Positions 55,164-64,000 of a stretch of DNA of 64,000 bases are shown one piece after another. A model generated the notes under the pieces. It saw nothing but the letters and a program-made list of their open reading frames with translations. It had not been told where the DNA came from and searched no databases. The position numbers and the translations under genes are program-made. Location: assembly GCA_015680685.1 (NCBI GenBank), contig MNCI01017629.1, forward strand, positions 302,184-366,183. The letters run 5' to 3'. Within the stretch, counting starts at the first letter, position 1, and every line of letters starts with the position of its first letter. Source of the DNA: Gnetum montanum. Lineage: Eukaryota; Streptophyta; Gnetopsida; Gnetales; Gnetaceae.

Positions 55164-57950
55164 ATGGTGCTCAAGGACGAGCAATATAACTTCATTTATG
55201 CAAAAATCCAGGTAGTTTTACCTTTAGACCACCAAGAAATGAACGTCAAATGTAGTTATGAGATCATCTATCATAATAGGAGGGCACAGATTCCTTCTAA
55301 TTTTGACTTTGTCCTCCTCATGGAAGATTATCAGTCGATGCTAGACAACCTCATCCAGAACATGAGCTGTGATGGAGGGACAAGCTATGAGGAGCCCCTT
55401 TAGGAGGAGTTGTACAAGTTCAAGGTTGAATCCTAGCATGAGAACCTATTCCACACCTCATTCTAGTAGAAAGCCTCTGCTTTCATTCCTTTGATGTCCT
55501 GTAGCTCAATGTCATCACCCAAGTTGACACCTGTGGTGGTAGCTCACCAAATGCCATAGATGCACCAAGATGCTGCTCCACCTTCCAGTGCTACTCTACC
55601 TTTCAGTCTTCCCTTCACCATGCCTTTCACCATCTCTTCATAGTCTATGTAGCCTTTGCAACCTGTTTACCCTATTTAGCTCATTCAGCCTCTTCAGGTA
55701 ATTCAACCTTCCATGGTAGTAACTATTATGCCTACATAATCCAATGTGCACACCATGCACATTCCTCCCCTATCATACACAACTTAGGCATCCTTTGTCT
55801 CACCTACCATCTCAACACCCTTTACAATGGCCTAGCCCACAAAACCATGGTGGGGCCCTGGTGCTATGTGCATGGCACAACCCATGCAACAAGCATCGCA
55901 TGTAATCACACAACCCAGAGTTGGATCATGGGCTACCCAACAACCATAGTGAGCAGTACAACCCACATAGCCCACCACTGCAACCACACCTATCCTAGAT
56001 CAAGCATTCCAGCTGATCCAAAGCCTCACCAAAGAGGTCAAGCACCTTAAAAATGCCTCTAAAATCATCCACATGATGGACTTCTACTAGGATGATCCAA
56101 TTAGTCCTATAGTTCCACCACTAGCATTACCCATGGGGGTCCCACTCCCATAATTCACCAAATACAATGATGAAGGGGATCATAATGCCCATCTGGTAAC
56201 CTTTCAGTTAGAATGCCTCCTACTACAGGCATGGCCAAATGCCATCATTTTCATGTTCACCATGTCCCTGATTGGCAAGGCACTAGATTGGTACCATGTG
56301 CTCTCCAGGGCCTCCATTACTTCTTTGGAGGGATTGCTTACCCAATTTATCACTTACTTCAAGTACAACTTAAAGCCTAAGGCAACCCTAAACCAGCTTA
56401 TGTAAGTAAAGCAAGGCCACCTAGAGCTCATGCAAAAATTCATCTAGTGGTGGAGTGCATCACTCAATAAGATTCATAAGCCTATCATGGAAACACACTT
56501 GCTAGCCATCTTTAAAGGTGTAGTGAATGACTTTATCAAGTCAAAGCTATACTACCTTGCCTCATAGTCTCTGAGTCAAGCATTTGCTCAAACTAAGAGC
56601 ATTCAGGATGTGGTAGAGGCTAGCAAGGATTTGGCCTACGTGGCCTAAAAAATCTACATGTAAAGAAGGATAAATACAAGGACAAAGGCAAGTAAGCAAT
56701 AGAACCATTGCAATGGTGCCAATGAGACTAAGCCAACCAACACCAAACCAACAGCCAAACCATCCAAGGTCTCGACCAACAACAACAAGGCGGCTAGCTC
56801 TAGTGTAATGATAAACAACCAACTTGCATCATTAGCGACCATGACACAAGTTACCACAAGGCCTAACTTTAAGCACAAGGATCACTCGAAGTATACAATG
56901 TTGCCCATTAAGCGGTCAGAGCTGTTGGATCAACTACTTCATGTTGGATGCATCCAATACAAGTAGATGTCCAAGGATGCTCTCAAGTAGCATGATCAAT
57001 ACTATGAGCTCCTTAAAAAATCCTTCAATTGTAGTCCCTAATGAGCCTCTAGTCCCAAGCATTTTAGATTAGAAAAATTTTGCCAATATCATCAATTGCA
57101 AGGTCGCAATATAGACTTTTGCATGGCTATGTAGGATGACATCCAATGCATGGTTAACAAGGATGAGTTGGTCCTTAATGCAACCAACCCAAGGCACTCC
57201 TAGAACCAATCAATGGAGGTTTACAAGAAACCACTCAATGCAAGTAGTTCAGCATACATCATTAATGCCATCAGTGTTGATGACAATGCATAACCACCAC
57301 AACAGTCATTAATGGTTCATCTACCCTCTGGTAACACTAGGGCCTCCTTGACATCAACTAGTTTGAAAACCTCTTTTATCATTAGAGCACCACCTCAAGT
57401 GCCCATAACATCCTTTGTGGTTAAGGCCCTGTAGCATGTTGCAACTACAATAGTACAAACATCCTTCATCATAAGGGTGCTACAACATGTGGACTCCCCA
57501 CCTGTTGGAAGTCTAGTAATGGCAATGCATCAACCCCTACTCACCTAAGGCTCCATTCTACAAGTGACTCCAACAAAAAAACAAGATGGCAAACCAAGAG
57601 GCCTAATAAGCACCTCAACGATCGAATGCTTAGGCAACACTAGGAGCAAAGGGAATTAGGCCCACCAAATCTTGTCCTCGTGTCTTCCATCCTAATGGCC
57701 TAACTAATTGAGGAGGCCAAAGGAACAAGCAAGCAATAATGGGGCACCAAGGCTCTGAGACAAACAAAACAAGCAAGGCCTAAATCCCCTCCATGAGGGA
57801 TTCGTCTCTTGGGCTAAATTGAGGAGATGAAGGCTACCAACAACAAAGCGGCAAACAATGGCAAAGACTTCCTTGACACATTGGCCTAGGTCAAGCAAGC
57901 TTTAAAACATAAAAACATAACATTAAGCCTATACAACCTTGTAATGACTT
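55164..57950 (+). pseudogene. B2 gag relic
   Basis: Starts MVLKDEQYNFIYAKIQ at 55,164, equivalent to B1 at 28,165. A Pro/Thr/Gln-rich part spans 55,480-56,050. Capsid core 56,195-56,480: FQLECLLLQAWPNAIIFMFT, LDWYHVLSRASITSLEGLL, FKYNLKPKATLNQLM and VKQGHLELMQKFI. An Asn/Thr/Lys-rich linker is at 56,640-56,880, and the zinc-knuckle-like KFCQYHQLQGRNIDFCMAM at about 57,070-57,125 (C-x2-H then C, Tat style). More than ten stops. It continues in the same general frame to protease. Confidence 0.84.
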
Positions 57951-58770
57951 CCTCCACCCATTGTGAAGCGTTAGTATGCATGTTGACCTTCATTCCTATC
58001 ATAGAGGACATCCCAACTGATGAATAGTTCATTCACACTATGATGTTATCTCCTCCCTCGTAAGAATTGAGTTCAAAACCCTTGGCATTTCACAATGAGG
58101 CAAGCAAGATTGACCTTGAGAAGGGTCAAGTCATTACCATGCCAATGTTCACAACTATCCATGTAGGTAAATGCAAGATCCATAGGGTGCACGTTAATGA
58201 TGAGGCAACAACCAATGTCATCCTATACATAGTCATCAACAAGCTTAGTCTTGCTAATCAAATTCAACCAACAAAGACAACATGTTTGAAGTCCTTCAAT
58301 GGGTCATGTGTTGTCCTAAGGGGAACTATCACGCTAGCCTTCATGGCAAGGGAGCAATTCCCCACCACCGCCAAATTCATAGTGGTTAAGGAGATGCCAG
58401 GTTTCAACCTAATCTTGGGTAGGCCCTAGTTAGCCCAACTATGAGCCGTCTCCTTCACAGTCCATTAGGAGATCCACCTTCTGTACAGAGGTGGAGAAGT
58501 TATCATACATGGTGATAATTCAGCCCATCTGACCATCAACAACATTGACACTAAAAAGGGATCAGAGGTGGAGTTCCTCAATGACATGCCTCCCGTGAAA
58601 GATGAAGGTGAAAAATGTGAAGTAGACTAACTCAAAGAGTTAACAAAAACCCCTAACCTACTAAAATATTCTTTGTGGGTAGAATTGACCTTTGACATAG
58701 CTAATGAAGGTCAAGGTGAATATCATATTTTACCCTCTAGGCCCTACACACCGTCTAACCTACACGGGAT
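57951..58770 (+). pseudogene. B2 protease relic
   Basis: MLTFIPIIED near 57,978, then SKPLAFHNEASKIDLEKGQV, active-site region VHVNDEATTNVILYIVINKL, TTCLKSFNGSCVVLRGTITL, FNLILGRP, EIHLLYRGGEVIIHGDN and a conserved acidic tail ending IRKHLHN and a stop near 58,790. 58,067-58,429 is open. The canonical Asp-x-Gly reads Asn-x-Glu, as in B1. No reverse transcriptase follows; the repeat cluster and antisense gene do. Confidence 0.87.
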
Positions 58771-58789
58771 TAGGAAACATCTACACAAC

Positions 58790-59530
58790 TAAGGCATTCC
58801 CTTGGTCCAATAGGCATTGGGTCCCTTCCTACCCGACTACTACACACTTTGCTTGTTTGCATTTTGATTGCATTTTATGTTAGCTTGGTTGTTAACATTC
58901 TTGCATTGTTTATGTTACATGTGTTTATTTCTTCCACTTGTACATTTTTGCTAAGGTTACATTTTTTCTTAATTACTTGTCAGTAGTTATTTTACACATA
59001 AAAAATAGCAAAACACATAAAAATCATAAAATCTAAAAATTACAAAACATCATGACCCACTAAGGCCTAAAATTGGAAATCTTTCCTTCTTTTATCACAT
59101 GGCCCAAAATGGTCTAAAACTACCAGCATGGCTCGCCATGGCCTTAAATTGACATCCTATGACCCAAAAAGGCCTTAAACTATTGCATGGCCTTCCATGG
59201 CCTAAACTAGTAACACTTTTCCTTTCAACACATGGTCCAAAATGACCTTAAACTATCATTGGGGTCTGGAATGGCCTAAAACTATTAAAATTTTGTCTAC
59301 ACACATAGCTCAAAATGGTCTAAAAATAGCAATCGCTATAGCCTAATCACATTAACTCATCGCAACACATAGTAAAAACATAGCAAATGAATATAAAAGT
59401 CTACTCATCATACACTCCACATGGTAAAATATCACTACATCTGATGAGAAAAATAGTACATGCCATCCACACTACATAGCAAAAATATACAAAAATAAAA
59501 AAATGCCCAATGACAAGGCTACATCAAGAT
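58790..59530. repeat. Spacer with AAGGCC/GGCCTAAA repeat cluster
   Basis: 59,040-59,350 contains about seven units of 'ggccttaaactattgcatgg' type, the reverse-complement counterpart of the 24,005-24,345 array in B1. The rest is AT-rich and non-coding. Confidence 0.6.
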
Positions 59531-62500
59531 CTACCTATCTAGTGGCACCAAGTGGAGGTTGGTGTTCCTTTTCCTCTGCTGTGCCGCTAGGCTTGCAGCA
59601 TCACTTGGTTCCTATCAACAACAACAAAAATAACAAGAATTCATAAATGATGTACAATATACAACTAATAAACAAAGCATAAAAGAGAAACATAAAGATC
59701 TAACTTAAGAGGATCCTACATCGACCATGTCTAGAGCTATTCTATCAAGGTCTTCCTCCAAGCGTCAGAGGATCGTGGCCTCTAATAGTTGCATCTAGTC
59801 TTCCTAGTCAAAGTCAACACTCGCAAGGGTCTTATCTTCATCCACAGTGATCCATGCTAGTGGCTACATTGAAAAGTTGGTAGACAAAGTCTCCCCTAAG
59901 GGCAAGGCAATCTCTTGCTCAAGAGAACCACTAACCACTATGTGGCAAGTGAATATCTCGAAACCCTGACTTCCACCAATTGCCTCAACAAACATCTCAA
60001 GGAAGCAGGCTTTGACAGACTCTTCTTTAAGTTGTTGTAGTTATGCATCTCACTCACACTTATAGTGGTGCTTGTGGTCCTTTTGTGTGTGCCCCCACTT
60101 GCACACCTTAGGACTGAAAATCTTCCATTCCTAGCCCTTTTAGGCAAGTAGATCCATTTGTAGCCTCTACTCGATGATCTCCTAAGTGGCCTTATTCTTA
60201 CCTCAGATCATTGACCAGTACTTGGCATAATTGATCTCGATGGTTTACCAGGTACTATCTCCCTATGCCCAAGCTTACAAGAAATCATATTGGGACTAGA
60301 TATCCCTAATCTTCATGTTTTGGCCTGCCACTATCTCCTAAAGCTTATGCACACATGTTTCCACAAGTGCTCATTTGAGCACCTGTAGGTTCATAATGCT
60401 TTTGCACTAGAAAGCATACACTTTCTAACTACCTCATACACATGGTGAGGCACTTGCTCCACTTTAGGATGGTATTCGAGGATGGCATCCACCTTAGTCA
60501 TCTAGTTCGGATCCCAGCAAAGCTTAGAACCTATTGGCATATAACAAGAAAATCAACATGAGCCATAGACTAAGCATAAAATTGGTAAAGCAACATGAGA
60601 AAAAAATCATATGCATATTGAGCTTGGAATCCACCTACTTTATGTTGTCCACCATGTCCTCAATAATGAATTCCATGAAGGCAAACTTGTCTGACATCTT
60701 CACCTATGGCTCCATGTGGTAGGTAGGCAAGGGTGATGGACTGTTGGTAAGTGCATCTACAACTACATGACAGTAATACTTTTCAACAACTAAACAACCT
60801 AAATATGCAAGAACAATAAAAATAAAAATATATGACAACTTACAGTGCTTACCAAGTAAGCCCTTAGGCGTGAGTGCAGGGGGATCTCTAAGCTACACAC
60901 CATTGAAGAGGCTAGTAAAATCACCCTCATCAAGGTGAAATATCCCCTCTACATCAAACTATTGGAAGGTCTCTATGGCCTTGGATAGCTCCTCTCAATG
61001 TACCTCCCCCTCCTCAACTTGGGAAGGGACCCTCTCTACTACTGTCGCTACCACTACTTTAGCAACCCTCTCACCTAACTAACAAACATAGCATAATAGC
61101 ATTAGCATAAAGTAACAAAAAAACATAAAAATTATAACCATAGAAAATTTAAAAAATAGATGCATCTACGCATGGACTAACCTACAACATCCACACACAA
61201 TGTGGATATCTTGAGGGGGATTTTCTTGCTACCCACCTGTCCAACCACAAAGGCAGCCTCCTTTGTCAAGTGTGGCCTCTTGATTTTTGACTTGGAAGGC
61301 CCCACCATTTCTACAATGTAATGATTGCCCTTGTTTCCATCCCCAATAATGATTGGACAACAGTTTCCTACATTGTCATGGGAATAATGTAATCGTGATT
61401 GTCCCATTTAGATGTAACTAAGTGCAAGTCATCGATCCCCTCTGGGGGGTCCTACATATGAGTGGTTACAAAAAGGTGCCTAACCCAAGGCTTGGATAGC
61501 TACTCAAAATCCTACACTACCCATTTCCCGCTATCTTGGACCACCAAGTACTTCACAAACCTTCATAGATACACTACGAAGAATGCAAAGTGCACGTGAG
61601 ACCTCACCTGGAGGTTGTAGCGAAGTCTAGTGATCTCTACTTGTCGTCTAGTGGTAAGAAAGGAGGCCTAGTTGAACCTTGTGCTCTTCTTCAATACCTT
61701 CCTCATCACCCATACTTGCTCTACCCCAAGGATCTTTCCTTGGGAGAGTAGATTCAGAAAGACGTGGGCACAAAAAAGAGGGTAGAGCTCCCAGATCTCA
61801 AGCACCCACACATCTCTAACCATGATGCCTTTGTGAGATCAGGTGGTTCCCAACCACTCTTCAATCTCTCCTTTATGATCCACCTCTTTGCTGGCCTTAT
61901 CAACAACCAATGGGCCTTCAAAGGGAAGGCCAAAGAGGTCAACAAAGAAGGCATTGCTAAGGTCCAAGACTACCCTCACTCTGTGCACATGGGTAAAGTG
62001 GTAGGCATCACTACTAAAGGAGTTAATGATGATGACCATCTTGGCTATCAAAATTCTTGGGCTAAGGGTGAAGAAAAGGTTCATCAACCTAGCACATGTG
62101 AACTAATTGGTCAATGCCTCTAAATCCCAATGGCACAACCAATGTTATGTCCCCTCCACATCACCATATTTCATTATGAGGGTGGCCTTGCTATAGCCTG
62201 TGGTGATCATCGTCACGTCTCCTAAAGCAACTATAGCTACAACATAGGCAAAATTAACATTAGCATTATGCAAGGGCAAATCAACAAGTGCATGTGAGAA
62301 AGCTTAAAATCTGAGCAACAAACACTTACGCAGAACAAACAGTGTGTGAGACAGAGGTGGTGGTGCAACTAACTCCCTAACGTTGGGCTTGCCACTAGCC
62401 CACCCCTCATTGAGCTAATCAAGGGTCCTGAACTGCTCGAATGCCTTCAAGTACCAAGTGGAGCATTTCTTTAGATCCTCTTCCACCTGTTCAAGTATAG

Positions 62501-63140
62501 CATCCTAAAAGTTTATACTAGAGGAGAACACCTTTAGGGTAGTATGGATCAAAGCAAGAGCCTCTAGCTCATCATGAAGCCCCTAATCATCAACTTTAAA
62601 TCTAGCATCAAGCATGAGCAATTAGCAATTAGAAAATTTAGCATGGCCAATAGCAAGAAACATAACACAAGATCATAGGAGCACTTACCCTCTAGCATAG
62701 TATACAGTTCTCGGTGGATTCTGGAACATGGTATGCATGTGTAGAGCAAAAAAAAGGTTGTTGCTCTTATTATAATAAGAGAACTCCAACATCCTCCAAA
62801 TTCTAGATAGGGGATGAGAGCCCCTAGGGCTTCACATTGAACCTTCTACTCTATAATCATAGGTTGTGGGCTCATCAGACATGAGCCTTGGTATGTCCTG
62901 GCTGGCCTGGGTAGTAATGTCTCAATGATGGTGGCTATAGCCTCTACTACTAAGTGTGACCACATAATCACACTGCAGTGCTATAGCAAGAATGCTAGAA
63001 ACTCAGATGCCCCTAGTTGAAACCATACCACTTGATGACCCAACTTCATATCTAGTGTAGGTGTGTTGGGTACAGGCTCGCTCATGTAACAAAGCATGCC
63101 AACAAGCTCCACAATGACCAAAATGGGTTTCAGTAGAACC
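59531..63140 (-). pseudogene. Antisense multi-exon gene inside B2 (partner of 19,921-23,781)
   Basis: Opposite strand to B2 gag-pol. First recognised exon 63,140-62,689 (acceptor GGTTGTAG with TTCTAAC upstream; donor GTAAGTG at 62,688-62,682). Exon 2 spans about 62,585-62,329 with donor GTAAGTG. Exon 3 starts at 62,236 after TATGTTGTAG and has AKMVIIIN, LDLSNAFFVDLFGLP, KEVDHKGEIEEWL, RLRYNLQVRSHVHFAFF and VEMVGPSKSKIKRPHLT. Later exons contain SLFNGVQL, FIIEDMVD, YHPKVEQV, RCSNEHLWK and EMFVEAIGG. The last starts at 59,611 and stops at about 59,533. Segment order and all visible splice positions match B1. Function unknown. Stops and frameshifts show it is now a pseudogene. Confidence 0.74.
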
Positions 63141-63144
63141 CTAC

Positions 63145-64000
63145 AACCATAAGTGACAAAATGTAGTGTTAGAATACAATAGATGCATTTTGGAAAAAAA
63201 ACACATTAATTTACAATTAGCAAAATTTAGCATTATGTAGCATAACTTAGCAAAAATATCCTAGGGACTCCTGGGTCCTACGGGTATAGGACATCAACAT
63301 ATACATTTGACATGCCTAGTACTCATTGGGGTATAACATATTAGCATAGCATTAGCATTTTGTTCCACATGTGTGTTGTCTCACATTGTCTCGATTTGCA
63401 TGCTTTAGCAATTTGGCATTGTTTCGGTTCACAAGATTGACATTGTCATAATTTTTAGCATTATTTATATTTAGCAAAATTTTTCAAATTTTTCCTAACT
63501 CTAGGCAACATAATTTGGAGAGTCCCAGAAAAAATTTCTAACTCTAGGCTACCTCTGGGAGTGTAGCCCAGAAATGCAAAAAAAAAAAAAATCTTTGTCA
63601 GCTATGCTCCTTGGAGAGCATATCCCCTACCAAAACTCTAGGAAAACTTCAAACAAAAAAAATCTAACTATTTGCTACACTCTTAGAGAACATAGTCCCA
63701 AATTTTCACAAGTTTCTAAGCTTAGCCCTAAAACTCAAAATTATTCAGAAAAAAGAAAAGAAGGATAACTATTCAAACATCAAAACCCTTATCCTTGCCA
63801 CTGCTTCCCCACTCTATAGCCTCACAATTAGCCACTACCATAGTACTAGACCCCATGTAAATAACTAAAAAAATAACAATGATAGTCCCTAGTAGTACCC
63901 TCACCTTGTGGCAGCTGCCCATGGCCACCGCCAGCATTGCCACCCCTAACCTGTGCATAGTAAAAAAGAAAAAAAAAGGAGGGGCATAGAAAAATGTGGT
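63145..64000 (-). promoter_or_regulatory. Upstream region of the B2 antisense gene
   Basis: Continues beyond the window. Contains CTATGCTCCTTGGAGAGCATA (63,603 onward) and 'ctacactcttagagaacata' (about 63,675), short palindromic motifs related to those of the LTR. The corresponding B1 region is 19,500-19,700. A poly-A tract lies at 63,578. Promoter function is inferred from position. Confidence 0.4.

Larger units (their letters stand above)
52941..64000 (+). mobile_element. B2: second Tat-like element, plus orientation, truncated by window end
   Basis: The 5' LTR starts 'tgaaacaccaccaaatttg', matching the reverse complement of the B1 LTR end. It is followed by PBS, gag, protease, a repeat cluster and the antisense gene (minus strand) in the same order and spacing as in B1. 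Reverse transcriptase would lie beyond the window. It inserted into a LINE relic; the preceding five bases are CTCAC (other target copy not visible). Many stops. Confidence 0.88.

Noticed and set aside
61764-62123. 119-codon plus-strand open frame in B2
   Set aside because: It is the complement of exon 3 of the antisense gene, whose minus-strand translation is the one conserved with B1.

Overview
This is plant nuclear DNA made almost entirely of decayed retrotransposons. No intact gene was found, and no gene that must belong to the host. Athila-type and Tat-type Ty3/gypsy elements, both plant lineages, are recognisable from reverse transcriptase, RNase H, integrase and protease motifs. Every coding domain carries stops and frameshifts. 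C-to-T and G-to-A changes are frequent, as in old methylated repeats. Very old nested insertions without host genes fit a large genome such as a gymnosperm, but the window does not prove this.

Layout. 1-202: end of an Athila-family LTR in + orientation, then a 22-bp minisatellite. 741-795: fragment of 5S rRNA. 1,150-2,240: gypsy gag (+). 2,300-3,545: Ty1/copia gag (-), then its primer-binding site and LTR from 3,620. 4,700-9,300: AT-rich sequence with nothing identified. 9,306-39,291: Athila-like element A1 (-), with 821-823 bp LTRs and an exact 5-bp target duplication ATAAT. A Tat-like element, B1 (-, 10,380-30,457, about 20 kb), sits inside A1 near its 3' end and is bounded by AGATT/AGATC. 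39,297-40,602: spacer with an unidentified coding relic. 40,603-49,887: second Athila-like copy A2 (-), with a truncated 5' LTR. 49,888-52,940: spacer with a possible SINE, a copia protease fragment and a LINE reverse transcriptase fragment. 52,941-64,000: second Tat-like copy B2 (+), which runs off the window.

The most unusual system is in the Tat-like family. Both B1 and B2 carry, directly after protease, a gene of about seven exons on the opposite strand to gag-pol, with conserved splice sites and a product of roughly 1,000 codons. In B1, where reverse transcriptase is also visible, this antisense gene separates protease from reverse transcriptase. That is the position where the Tat-lineage Ogre elements have a spliced intron, and a good splice acceptor lies exactly at the start of the reverse-transcriptase reading frame. 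Extra ORFs, some antisense, are known in Tat elements, but usually outside gag-pol.

Two assembly faults were found. At 29,371-29,923 a segment of the B1 LTR is inverted between single Ns and duplicates 187 bp of its neighbour. At 43,268-43,616 a 174-bp overlap is repeated exactly around an N. Boundaries were read by eye; domain edges are good to roughly 50-100 bases, while LTR ends and target duplications are exact as read.
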